From: Oscillospiraceae bacterium
GTDB lineage: Bacteria > Bacillota > Clostridia > Oscillospirales > CAG-272
Direction of reading: 5' to 3'
Assembly (NCBI GenBank): GCA_003343845.1
Contig: QAKK01000029.1
Location: 1-14,544, forward strand
DNA length: 14,544 bases
Below are positions 1 through 7,519 of the stretch, piece by piece (the first letter of the stretch is position 1; each line of letters starts with the position of its first letter). The notes beneath the pieces are model-generated. The model made no database searches, had not been told where the DNA came from, and worked only from the letters and a program-made list of their open reading frames with translations. The position numbers and the translations under genes are program-made.

Positions 1-65
1 GCCTTTGCGTTAATGTGCTGCGCGAGTGCGTCCAGCTTGTTTTTTGTCACAACGACTTTATCCAT
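1..65 (-). CDS. 5' end of a phage structural protein (partial, cut by window edge)
   Basis: Reading leftward from ATG at 63-65, an open frame runs off the window after 21 codons and begins MDKVVVTKNKLDALAQ. It overlaps the last 8 bases of the collagen-like fibre gene, and a GAGG ribosome binding site about six bases upstream supports the start. N-termini of the type 'MDKVxVTKxKLDxLA' are, to my knowledge, common in tail or fibre-associated proteins of Clostridia phages, but too little is visible for a function. The overlap implies translational coupling to the fibre gene. Confidence 0.6.
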   Translation of the reverse strand, partial: MDKVVVTKNKLDALAQHINAK

Positions 66-1230
66 ACGCCACCTCGTCTCCGTCGGGTATCTGCGTAAGC
101 ACAAGCGCGGCAATCTCCGTCTTGTCTGCGTCTGTCAGTACATAATCACTGCCGGGGTCACCTTTTGCGCCTTTTTCGCCTTGAAGCCCTTGTGGACCTT
201 GAGGACCTGTGTCTCCTTGTGGTCCTGTTTCACCCTTAGCACCTCTTGATGGCTTGCCTGTATCTGTTGTACCTAAGTACCAGTTACCATTAGTGCCGAT
301 TGCAGGAGTTATACCATTAGTGCCATTTGTACCGTCTTTACCGGAAGGACCTTGAGGTCCAGTTGCTCCTGTCTCTCCCTTGTCGCCTTTTGCGCCGGGG
401 TCTCCTGTGTCGCCTTTGTCGCCTTTTGCGCCTGGTGCGCCGTCTTTTCCGGGAGTTCCGGCGTCGCCTTTTTCGCCCTTGTCTCCCTTTGCTCCGGGTA
501 TGCCGTCTGCACCGGGGTCTCCCTTGTCGCCTTTATCGCCCTTGTCACCTTTGTCGCCCTTGACTTTGAGCGCCGCCAGTTGCTCTGCGGTGAAATCCGC
601 ATAGGTAAAGGCATCGCCCTTGTCCCCTTTTGCTCCCGGTTCGCCCTTGTCGCCCTTTTCGCCCTTGTCGCCTTTCGGCAGGACAAAGTGCAGCTGCACC
701 GCCGTGTCCCCGACCGTCGCAGTTGCCGCCACCGCGTCACCCGTCTCGGCTGTGACCGTGAGATTTTCCCACTTGTCAAAAACACCATCAATCTGCTGCT
801 GAATCTGCTCGGCGACCGATGGCGTTATATCTTCCTGTGCCGTCGCCGCTGCATCATATACGCTGTCTTGAACGAGGAAGAACGCAGTTGCCGTCACAGT
901 CGCCCGCGCTTCTGCCTCGTCGGACACAACAGCGCCGCGAATCGACATCATCATCCTGCCCGCAACCGCTTTAGGCTTTGCCGGAATGGGCACAAGATAT
1001 ACGCTGTCATCGCCCGCATTTTCGCGCATCTGCAAGGTCAGAACCGTAACAACGGGATTTTCCCCGTTGGCATCCAGCCAATAGATGCGCTTCGCGCTGC
1101 CTTCCCATCCGTAGCCTTGCTCAAATCTGATCCGCAGTGTCACGTCGTCATGGCTCCCGGCAGCGCCTACCGGAACGCCGCAGCCCTTTACGGTTGATCC
1201 GGTGACTGTCAGATCAATTTTATTGTCCAT
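58..1230 (-). CDS. Collagen-like phage fibre protein with BppU-like N-terminal domain
   Basis: A 390-residue predicted virion fibre or spike. Residues 1 to about 125 look like the beta-rich BppU N-terminal domain, which attaches fibres or baseplate proteins to the virion. Residues about 187-206, 225-305 and 330-360 are collagen-like Gly-X-Y triplets dominated by GDKG, GAKG and GPQG, so a trimeric rod is expected. They are interrupted by a block at 207-224 (DAFTYADFTAEQLAALK) and a second non-collagen block containing NGNWYLG at about 306-329. The C-terminus is short and ends in VAYG. The start at 1228-1230 has AGGAGG six bases upstream. It follows the capsid genes, so it could be a head fibre rather than a tail fibre; the sequence does not decide this. 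A perfect 11-bp hairpin precedes it. Confidence 0.82.
   Translation of the reverse strand: MDNKIDLTVTGSTVKGCGVPVGAAGSHDDVTLRIRFEQGYGWEGSAKRIYWLDANGENPVVTVLTLQMRENAGDDSVYLVPIPAKPKAVAGRMMMSIRGAVVSDEAEARATVTATAFFLVQDSVYDAAATAQEDITPSVAEQIQQQIDGVFDKWENLTVTAETGDAVAATATVGDTAVQLHFVLPKGDKGEKGDKGEPGAKGDKGDAFTYADFTAEQLAALKVKGDKGDKGDKGDKGDPGADGIPGAKGDKGEKGDAGTPGKDGAPGAKGDKGDTGDPGAKGDKGETGATGPQGPSGKDGTNGTNGITPAIGTNGNWYLGTTDTGKPSRGAKGETGPQGDTGPQGPQGLQGEKGAKGDPGSDYVLTDADKTEIAALVLTQIPDGDEVAYG
151..672 (-). repeat. Collagen-coding Gly-X-Y DNA repeats
   Basis: The part of the fibre gene encoding the Gly-X-Y triplets is a set of imperfect 9- and 18-base repeats, visible on the plus strand as many copies of GTCGCCCTTG and GTCGCCTTTG. 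It is interrupted twice by unique sequence. Such tracts can expand or contract in multiples of nine bases without breaking the frame, so fibre length may vary between relatives. Confidence 0.75.
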
Positions 1231-1243
1231 GTCTTTCCTCCTG

Positions 1244-1286
1244 TAAAGAAATAGCGCGGCAAGACAGAAAAACCATCTTGCCGCGC
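1244..1286 (-). terminator. Long perfect hairpin, partial terminator or mRNA element between head and fibre genes
   Basis: Bases 1254-1264 and 1276-1286 form a perfect 11-bp inverted repeat (GCGCGGCAAGA and its complement) around an 11-base loop. On the minus strand it is followed by TATTTCTTTA, an interrupted T-rich run, and then directly by the AGGAGG site of the fibre gene. The stem is strong and the T-run weak, so partial termination or mRNA processing that lowers fibre expression relative to capsid is the likely role. This is an inference. Confidence 0.55.
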
Positions 1287-1315
1287 CGTGTCGCAGCGGT
1301 TGCCGTGTACCGCGG

Positions 1316-1585
1316 TTATCCGAGTTTCTTGACGCTTTCGAGGAACGCCTCTTCCTCGCGTGCCATCATTTCTTCGGTCGCCGTGTCCTGCACATGCGAC
1401 TGTTCCAAAACGCGCGCAAACTTTCGCTTGATCATCACAGTCTTGCCGCGCTGAATTTTGCAATGCTCGCCATTTACTGCGACGAAGACATCATCCTTGT
1501 ACTTGTCGCCATCCTTGAACAGCTTGACGGGAACGAGCTCTTCGTCGCGATCAATGACGGGACTTGTTGCTTTTTCGGTTGCCAT
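1316..1585 (-). CDS. Small conserved head-region protein of unknown function
   Basis: An 89-residue protein directly downstream of the major capsid gene (15-base gap). The start at 1583-1585 has AAGGAG eight bases upstream. The centre (residues about 20-62) is rich in beta-branched and basic residues and contains KYKDDVFVAVNGE, IQRGKTVMI and KRKFARVLEQS; the C-terminus is an acidic helix. I recall similar small proteins next to N4-gp56-type capsid genes in Clostridia phages, but no function is established to my knowledge. The position would suit a head-decoration or head-completion role. No signal peptide or membrane segment is visible. Confidence 0.72.
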   Translation of the reverse strand: MATEKATSPVIDRDEELVPVKLFKDGDKYKDDVFVAVNGEHCKIQRGKTVMIKRKFARVLEQSHVQDTATEEMMAREEEAFLESVKKLG

Positions 1586-1600
1586 ATTGTACGCTCCTTA

Positions 1601-2830
1601 TCAGTTTTCGCCGGCTTCAAAGGTGCTTGCCGTCTCGACGCGCACCATGTACTGCTCAACAAGACGAACAGCCGTCTTCGTCGCCTTCCAGCCTGCGGTT
1701 GCGCGCTGATTCAGCGGGTCAGCTGTGCCGGAAGAACCGAGCTGCTTGACAATGTGTTCGAGCCCGCCGCCGGTGATCTCGGTCGTGCCATATGCGTTTG
1801 CACCGAGGAACAGCGTCGAATAGACATCTCTGCCGTTCGCGCCCGCTTCGCCGGGGTAGATCACCGTGCCTGCGGTCGTGGTCGTGGGTGCAGCGTCCAG
1901 CGTCAGCGTGTTCGTGGTTGCAGACACAACCGTAAAGCATTCGCCGCCGATCAGCACCTTGCGCTCCGCCAGTGCCGCAACATCGTCCGCCGTCAGCGTC
2001 TCGTTGACCGTCACCGTGGTGCTGGATGCGCTCTTGACCGTCAGCGTGCGGGACGCTGCAGACAGATCGTGCGCATGGAAGATCTTTGCCTCGGTCGTCT
2101 CGACGAAGCGGACATCATTCAGCCTGCCGACCTCGCCCTGATAGATGCCGGAGGGGTCGGAATAGGTCTTGACATCGCGCCATCTCGGGTCTTCCATCAG
2201 GTCATACAGCACATCGGGGTGCGCAATCGCAACCCAGCCGTCGCCGAATTTCTTCGCGTTCATGACCTTCAGGAAACGCACAGCGCGGTTCACGCAGTTG
2301 ACCGAGAAAAGATCCTTCGTGTCGCCTTCGCCGGTCAGCTTGTAGCGCGCGTTGACGCGGCTTGCGCCGTACTGCACATTCGTGCCGCCGTTGAGCACCT
2401 CGCGCGTGATCGTATCAAGCGATCTGCCTGCTTGCGATGCAAGAAGCACCGTCGCCTCAAGCAGGTTGTTGTCGATCGCGGTCAGCATAAGGATGTCGGC
2501 GAGTTCGATGAATGCGCCGTACTGCTTGACGGTCGCTTCAATCACGGACATGTTGAGTTTCTGCCCGTCAGGCGTCTTGCCTTCGACAAGCGGCGTCAGC
2601 GCCTTCGGCAGGCTGTCATACTTGCGGAACTGAATCGTTTTACCGCCGTTTTTCGGGATCGGTCGCTTCTGCCCGAACTGGTCATGCACGAGCTCCGGCT
2701 CGGCATTGTCGATCAGATAGTCCGAATAGTAGGTCTTCATCTCCTCGGTGAGACCTACATCCGTGGTTACGTTGGTGTTGCCGTCAAACAGGGTAAGGAC
2801 GACGGCAAAAAGCTTGTAAATGTTTTTCAT
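1601..2830 (-). CDS. Major capsid protein, N4-gp56 family
   Basis: A 409-residue predicted shell subunit. The family is recognised from YYSDYLIDNAEPELVHDQFG (residues about 34-53), KNGGKTIQFRKYDSLP, TAIDNN and REVLNGGTNVQYG, which match my recollection of the N4-gp56 capsid family (HK97-like fold). The start at 2828-2830 is chosen because AAAGGAGA lies five bases upstream and because an in-frame upstream extension would overlap the scaffold gene. Residues 10-20 (VVLTLFDGNTN) resemble a Prp protease site, with cleavage predicted near Phe15. Residues about 256-330 are Thr/Val/Ala-rich and look like a small beta domain inserted between the conserved segments RFVETTEAKIF and RDVYSTLFLGANAYG. Confidence 0.93.
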   Translation of the reverse strand: MKNIYKLFAVVLTLFDGNTNVTTDVGLTEEMKTYYSDYLIDNAEPELVHDQFGQKRPIPKNGGKTIQFRKYDSLPKALTPLVEGKTPDGQKLNMSVIEATVKQYGAFIELADILMLTAIDNNLLEATVLLASQAGRSLDTITREVLNGGTNVQYGASRVNARYKLTGEGDTKDLFSVNCVNRAVRFLKVMNAKKFGDGWVAIAHPDVLYDLMEDPRWRDVKTYSDPSGIYQGEVGRLNDVRFVETTEAKIFHAHDLSAASRTLTVKSASSTTVTVNETLTADDVAALAERKVLIGGECFTVVSATTNTLTLDAAPTTTTAGTVIYPGEAGANGRDVYSTLFLGANAYGTTEITGGGLEHIVKQLGSSGTADPLNQRATAGWKATKTAVRLVEQYMVRVETASTFEAGEN

Positions 2831-2873
2831 TGAAATCTCCTTTGTACTTGCACCGGGAGACTTCAAGCCTATA

Positions 2874-3800
2874 TCAGAACTTGACGATCTCCCCGCGTGC
2901 CACTCTTCTGGCGATTTCCGCGCGATCCGCTTTCGTAAGGCGCGAAACATCGTCCTTTACAGTAATGGCACTCCGGGAAGCAGTGCCGTTTTCCGGCGGT
3001 CTTGTCCCGCGGGAACGGACATTGTCGACGACACGCTTTTCTGCGCGCTGCGCTGTGGTCTGCACCACATTTTGCATCAGCTCGTCCATGTGCAGCACCT
3101 TATAGGCGTGTTCAACAGGGACGCCGCTTTTCAGCATCGCGATAAAGCGCGGGTTTTCGATCTCTGCCTCGAAATCAAAGTCCGGGAAGCGTGCTTTCAT
3201 GTCGTCTGCTTCCGCCGTCCACTGCGATACCTGCGCCTTTACCTTATCGTCACGCGTCAGTCTCGCATTCTCGGCTTCGAGCATTTCGAGGCGTTTGCAC
3301 TGCTCCACAGGCATGCCGGTTTCTTCCGCCATGCGATCCCAATAATCGCGGTCGTTATTCACCGCCTGCATCAGTGTCTCGATTTTACCGTCTGTCACAC
3401 CGTATCTGCGCATCAGCGTGTCAATCAAAGGCTGCTGTGCCTTCATCGCGGCTTCAAGGTTACGCGTTTCCTTGAAGCGTCGGTCAATGATCCGCTGCGT
3501 TTCCTCGGTATAAATGTCCTTGTATTCCCCCTCGACAAGCGCACGGAAATTCGCTTTTCTGCTTTCCTTAGTTGCCTTGGTCGGTTCGGGTGCGCCTGCC
3601 TGCGCATCCGTCTGATCCCCGGCGGCGGAATCCTGCTTGCCGAACACTACGTTCGCATACTCGCCCGATTTTCCCCGGCGGGTGTTACCGGGTACTGCGC
3701 TCTGTGCCTCGCCCTCGCTTGCTGCAGCGGGTGCAGCTCCGCCCTCTCCGTCGAAAAGGTGCAAATCTGCCGCGTACAGCAGCATGTCATTTTTGTGCAT
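2874..3800 (-). CDS. Phage capsid scaffold protein
   Basis: A 308-residue protein between the protease and capsid genes, the usual scaffold position. The sequence is mostly charged and helical, with coiled-coil-like stretches around 95-130 and 165-200 (KRLEMLEAENARL) and a basic C-terminus, as expected for a protein that assembles inside the prohead and is then lost. Segments such as RRYGVTDGK, NPRFIAMLKSGVPVEHAY and LHMDEL resemble scaffold-region proteins I know from Clostridia phages. The start at 3798-3800 has AAGGAGG eight bases upstream. N-terminal residues 11-18 (ADLHLFDG) match the capsid N-terminus and Prp-type cleavage sites; cleavage would fall near Phe16. Residues 20-80 are low-complexity, rich in Ala and Gly. 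Confidence 0.83.
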   Translation of the reverse strand: MHKNDMLLYAADLHLFDGEGGAAPAAASEGEAQSAVPGNTRRGKSGEYANVVFGKQDSAAGDQTDAQAGAPEPTKATKESRKANFRALVEGEYKDIYTEETQRIIDRRFKETRNLEAAMKAQQPLIDTLMRRYGVTDGKIETLMQAVNNDRDYWDRMAEETGMPVEQCKRLEMLEAENARLTRDDKVKAQVSQWTAEADDMKARFPDFDFEAEIENPRFIAMLKSGVPVEHAYKVLHMDELMQNVVQTTAQRAEKRVVDNVRSRGTRPPENGTASRSAITVKDDVSRLTKADRAEIARRVARGEIVKF

Positions 3801-3852
3801 GTCGGATGCCTCCTTGTGTATTCGCGGGTATATGCCCCCGTGTGGCAATTCC

Positions 3853-3882
3853 ACTATAGCAAAAGGGGTGACATGCCGTCAC
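3853..3882 (-). promoter_or_regulatory. Weak candidate promoter for the scaffold-capsid block
   Basis: On the minus strand TATAGT (3853-3858) lies 18 bases downstream of GTGACG (3877-3882), which matches the -35 consensus at only four of six positions. Initiation here would raise scaffold and capsid expression over terminase and portal. The -35 falls inside the 14-bp sequence that also occurs upstream of the small terminase gene. This is a suggestion from pattern only. Confidence 0.3.
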
Positions 3883-3890
3883 CCCAAAAA
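3861..3890 (-). terminator. Perfect palindrome upstream of the scaffold gene, possible terminator
   Basis: GGGGTGAC (3865-3872) and GTCACCCC (3878-3885) form a perfect 8-bp stem around a five-base loop, starting just after the protease stop codon. On the minus strand it is followed by only four T residues, so it would be a weak Rho-independent terminator between the packaging genes and the scaffold/capsid block. It also contains GGTGA/TCACC half-sites and the 14-bp sequence shared with position 8074, so it could instead be a protein-binding site. Confidence 0.5.
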
Positions 3891-3896
3891 TGCAAA

Positions 3897-4181
3897 TTAT
3901 TTTCTGATTTGCAAAAAATCGCCGTAGCTTGCGGCAAGCTGCATAAAGCCGATGCACATTGCCTCATACACACCGGCAGCCTCACGCCCGCCGGAGAAGA
4001 TAACCTCGCTGTCTCCGGGTTCGAGTCTGACTTCCAGCCGAACCGCGCAATTCTCCGCATACCCGGCAAGCGTCGTCATCAGCGCTGACACAGCGGCACA
4101 GACCTCCGGGCTGCCTGTGGCGTGCCCCTCCGCCTTGACCTTGTATGTATGCCCGCTTTGCGATAATGTCACCGTTGTCAT
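3897..4181 (-). CDS. Prp-like cysteine protease, predicted prohead protease
   Basis: A 94-residue protein with the hallmark of Prp, the Firmicute cysteine protease that trims the N-terminus of ribosomal protein L27: GHATGSPEVCAAVSAL at residues 19-34. His20 and Cys28 are the expected catalytic pair. The loop between them is about four residues shorter than in cellular Prp as I recall it, so this is a phage variant. In staphylococcal phage 80-alpha, host Prp cleaves the capsid and scaffold proteins. Here the gene lies between portal and scaffold, the usual prohead protease position, and both neighbours carry N-terminal LxLFDG segments. The start (4179-4181) overlaps the portal stop as ATGA, with GGAGG upstream. 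A purely ribosomal role is less likely given the context. Confidence 0.78.
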   Translation of the reverse strand: MTTVTLSQSGHTYKVKAEGHATGSPEVCAAVSALMTTLAGYAENCAVRLEVRLEPGDSEVIFSGGREAAGVYEAMCIGFMQLAASYGDFLQIRK

Positions 4182-6076
4182 CCTGCCGCCTCCATGTCAG
4201 GCGCGGAGCGTTTTGCCAACCGCTCCATATAGCCCGTCTGCGGCGTTTGCGCATCCGTCACGGCTGCGCCGATCGTGTCGCCTGCGGGTGTAGATGCCTG
4301 CGATGCACCTGCAGTCTGCATGCCGTCTGCTGTGCTTACCTGCGCGCCGAGCATTGCCATCATCTGCGCAATCTGCTGCTGCTGAGACTGGCATATATTA
4401 AGCAGCGTCTGCCCCTCGCGCACCTTATCCTTGATGTCGTCAATGCCCTCAAAATCCATCATATCAAGGGCGATTATCGCCTCCTGCGCACGTTCCGGGT
4501 TGAAGAAGCCCATATTATACAAATCCTGCGCACGCTGGTTCTGTTCCATGCGGGAAAACGGGTTTTTCTTCTGCGCGCTGATTTTCAAATCGAAAATTGG
4601 CTTGCGATACATCTCCTCGCCGTCCGAACCTGCGCCGATCAGCTGATCCTTGATGTAGGCATTTGAAAAATCCACAAAGTTATACTCGTTCCCGGCTCCC
4701 GTGATGCGAAAAGAGCGTGTCTCGTCGTAGAATTGCCGCATCAGCTCGATGCACTGTGCGCTGATCTGCGAGTGCGCACGGTATGACGATGCAATCATGT
4801 CGCGACTGACCTTGTTACCGGCTTCCTGCAATGCAGAGATTGCTGCCGCAGCGGTCACGCCGCTGCTGGTGCTGCCGTTGTTCATGTCCCGATTCGCCGA
4901 CGTTTCCTTCATTTCGTCGATTTTCATCTGCATCACACTGACATAGATGCTGTCCAACGGAGATGTCGTGATCTCTTTGATGCGCGCGTCGCTGATCTCA
5001 CCCTCAACCTCGACCATCGGTTCATTCCAGTCCGCAAACTGTTCTTTGTTGATGTTGGTCGATTTAGACACAAAAAAGCGCCGCTTCGTCCCCATCATCG
5101 AATTTTCCAAGATGTTTGCCGACAAATTGTCGATGTACAGCTGCGGATCACGGCAGATGGAGACATAGCCGAATCCTGCCGGAGATCCTTTTTCCGGGAA
5201 CAGCACGTCAAACACGAACGGGTATTCGCCGTGCGCATAGTAGCCCGTGCCACGGTATGCGGGATCGTTTTGGCTTGCATACAGGATCGTATTCCCGCAG
5301 TATTTGACATAGTGAACGACCGTCTTGCCGGATGGCGTGCGTACCTTGTAGTACCAGTCCACGACGACGCTTTTGTCCGACGTGTCAACCGTGCTGTCAT
5401 AGTTGTACGCGGCAACGTCAATCACATTGCCGTGCGGCTTCCCGACGAGATCGGGATATGTTTCATCCAGCAGGTCGTTGTCCATCAGCTCCACCGTAAA
5501 CACGTTGCGAGACTTTTGGATGTCTTCGATGCCTTCCTCCCAATATATCGACATCAGGTCGATCGGACGGATGTCAATGTCACCGAGACCGTTTTCCTTT
5601 TCGCTGTTCCAAAAGTTTCCGTACACAGCCGTACCATGTTTCAGCTTGTCCCACCATGCTGTAGAATAGGTATGTGCATAGTCATTGTTTTCGTACACCA
5701 CGGGCAGCACCTGCGACAGAATGTCTGCGCTTTGCGCGTCACTGCGCTCGCGTGGAAGCACGACGGCGACCGGGTAGTTGTCCATCGCGTCGGCGTGTTT
5801 GTTGACGATGGCGTTGAACAACCATGCGGATGTCGGGCGCGGGCTGTCCGGCGATGCCTCGCTTCTGCCGATCGCCTCCCAGTGCCGCAGTTCCCACCAC
5901 AGCTCATCATTTTTTATGCGTGCCTCGAGCTTTGCTTTTCCGCGTTTATACCGCGCAAGAATTTCCGTCGCCTTTGCGATGTCCGCCTCGCTGATGATCT
6001 TCGCGTCCTGCGGCATCGTCAGCAGCATCGTATCAACATCCGCGTCTGCGGGTTTGCCCTTGCCAAAAGAAAACAT
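4178..6076 (-). CDS. Phage portal protein
   Basis: A 632-residue protein forming the dodecameric ring at the capsid vertex through which DNA is packaged. It is identified by position directly after the large terminase and by portal-type segments: DELWWELRHWEAIGR, PTSAWLFNAIVNKHADAMDNYP near the N-terminus, IRPIDLMSIYWEEGIEDIQ, and SVMQMKIDEMKETSANRDMNN in the middle. The size and sequence suggest the larger P22-like portal class. The C-terminal part contains a Gln-rich helix (QSQQQQIAQMM) and an Ala/Thr-rich tail. The start at 6074-6076 is three bases after the terminase stop, with AGGAGG about nine bases upstream. The stop overlaps the start of the protease gene. Confidence 0.92.
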   Translation of the reverse strand: MFSFGKGKPADADVDTMLLTMPQDAKIISEADIAKATEILARYKRGKAKLEARIKNDELWWELRHWEAIGRSEASPDSPRPTSAWLFNAIVNKHADAMDNYPVAVVLPRERSDAQSADILSQVLPVVYENNDYAHTYSTAWWDKLKHGTAVYGNFWNSEKENGLGDIDIRPIDLMSIYWEEGIEDIQKSRNVFTVELMDNDLLDETYPDLVGKPHGNVIDVAAYNYDSTVDTSDKSVVVDWYYKVRTPSGKTVVHYVKYCGNTILYASQNDPAYRGTGYYAHGEYPFVFDVLFPEKGSPAGFGYVSICRDPQLYIDNLSANILENSMMGTKRRFFVSKSTNINKEQFADWNEPMVEVEGEISDARIKEITTSPLDSIYVSVMQMKIDEMKETSANRDMNNGSTSSGVTAAAAISALQEAGNKVSRDMIASSYRAHSQISAQCIELMRQFYDETRSFRITGAGNEYNFVDFSNAYIKDQLIGAGSDGEEMYRKPIFDLKISAQKKNPFSRMEQNQRAQDLYNMGFFNPERAQEAIIALDMMDFEGIDDIKDKVREGQTLLNICQSQQQQIAQMMAMLGAQVSTADGMQTAGASQASTPAGDTIGAAVTDAQTPQTGYMERLAKRSAPDMEAAG

Positions 6077-6079
6077 AGG

Positions 6080-7519
6080 TCAGTACCTCCTGAAAAAATC
6101 GTATCTGCCGAGCGGCTTGTCGTCCGTGTCCAGCGGACTGTACGGCTTGGGCTGTTCTGCCTGCCGCGGGCGCGGTGCAATCGGGTCACGCATGCATACA
6201 TAGCGCAGCGCATCGTAAATATGATCCTCGCCGGTCGTGTCCACATCCTCGACGTCGCTCTCACTGTATACAAGATTGGGGACAGTGCGGATAAAGTGCC
6301 TGCAGGTGTCAAAGACATACAGCATCGGGACGCCGTCTGCGTCAAAGGAAAGCCGATGATGCACCTGCATCTTGCCGGGGATGCGTGTATTGTCTCCCTT
6401 GTCAAAGTAGACGCGCTCGCGCTCCATCAGCCGCCCGATGCTCTCGGTGCCCTGGCTGCCCCATATTGCCGGATCGCCGATGCGGACGATTTGTCTGCCG
6501 CGCAGGTTTGCGTCCTCGCTCTCAATCTCGCGGATCTTGCGCGCTACGGCGGACGGCTCCATTTTAACGCCCTCGTTCGGCGTGCCGGTGCAGCCGTAGT
6601 ATTCCCGGATGTGGTACAGTCGCTTGTCGTGGTCGCAGGCGTACCAGCCCACCGCAAAAGGCTTTGCATAGCCCCAGTCCATGCCGCAGTAGATTGTCCA
6701 GCTGTCCGGGATGCGGAACGGCGCGATCACATGCGTGCCGATGCGGTCATCATAATGGTCGCTGTCGTTGCGCCATTCGGTGAACACCTGCCCCGCGAAG
6801 CTGTCCCAGTCGCCGTACAGCAGAGCGTTGCGCTCCGCCTCCGGCATGGCTGCCAAGCGCTTGATATAGTCGGGGTCGTTCTGCATCAATGCCGGATTGT
6901 CAAACACACTGGACGGCACAAAAATGCGGCTCTGCCGCGTGTGTACATCCTTTCCGTCCGGCGTGCGATAGGATATATCATCCCATATCGTCTGCATCGG
7001 CTTTGCGGCTGTGATAAACCGCTCTTTCACCCAGCCGTGCCCGACGCCGCCGGGGTTGGCGGTCGCGCGTATGTATACCCGCGTGCCGGGACCGTTCGGA
7101 CGGTTGCGGGAAAACATGTAGCTGTATTCGTCAAATGTAAAATGCGTCAGCTCGTCAAAGCCGATAAAGTCATACGCTTTGCCCTGATATTTTGTCCTGT
7201 CCTGCGTCCGCTGCATTGACCCAAAGATGATTTTCGCGCCGCTGGGAAATGTCCAGCGATGCTTTGCGTCATTGTATACCGCGCGCGGATAAGCTGCCTT
7301 GTAGTATCGCTGCGACTTTTCGATCAGCTCGTCCAGTTGCGGGAAGGTCTTACGCAGGATCAGCGCCTTATAATGCGGTATGTCCACCTGCCGCAGCGCT
7401 TCAATCACCATCGCATCAGACTTGCCGCCTCCTGCCGCACCGCCGTACAGTGCCTCGTACTCCGGGCGCGCCATGAACACGGCTTGCCGCGGCTGCGGTC
7501 GCCATATCACATTAGCCAT
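6080..7519 (-). CDS. terL: Terminase large subunit
   Basis: A 479-residue DNA-packaging motor, ATPase plus nuclease. The ATPase domain has Walker A GGAAGGGKS at residues 26-34, Walker B DFIGFDE at about 117-123 and the coupling motif TANPGG at 153-158. The C-terminal RNase H-like nuclease has candidate metal ligands Asp281 (GMDWGY), Asp349 (IGDP) and Asp432/Asp436 (EDHIYDALRY). Three in-frame ATGs are close together; 7517-7519 is preferred because GGGGA lies about eight bases upstream, while longer versions starting at 7528 or 7540 are possible. The gene overlaps the small terminase end by eight bases, and the length is normal for the family. Confidence 0.96.
   Translation of the reverse strand: MANVIWRPQPRQAVFMARPEYEALYGGAAGGGKSDAMVIEALRQVDIPHYKALILRKTFPQLDELIEKSQRYYKAAYPRAVYNDAKHRWTFPSGAKIIFGSMQRTQDRTKYQGKAYDFIGFDELTHFTFDEYSYMFSRNRPNGPGTRVYIRATANPGGVGHGWVKERFITAAKPMQTIWDDISYRTPDGKDVHTRQSRIFVPSSVFDNPALMQNDPDYIKRLAAMPEAERNALLYGDWDSFAGQVFTEWRNDSDHYDDRIGTHVIAPFRIPDSWTIYCGMDWGYAKPFAVGWYACDHDKRLYHIREYYGCTGTPNEGVKMEPSAVARKIREIESEDANLRGRQIVRIGDPAIWGSQGTESIGRLMERERVYFDKGDNTRIPGKMQVHHRLSFDADGVPMLYVFDTCRHFIRTVPNLVYSESDVEDVDTTGEDHIYDALRYVCMRDPIAPRPRQAEQPKPYSPLDTDDKPLGRYDFFRRY

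Noticed and set aside
151..672. Regular short repeats that might suggest a CRISPR array
   Set aside because: The repeats have no unique spacers of constant length, are in frame with a protein and encode Gly-X-Y triplets.
1394..2833. A 479-codon plus-strand open frame
   Set aside because: It is antisense to the major capsid gene and its small neighbour, has no promoter or ribosome binding site, and its composition is typical of an antisense reading.
5231..7219. A 662-codon plus-strand open frame
   Set aside because: It lies antisense to the portal and large terminase genes, whose motifs are clear; its translation is rich in Arg, His, Val and Cys with no recognisable domain and no ribosome binding site. 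It is a by-product of GC-rich codon use on the other strand.
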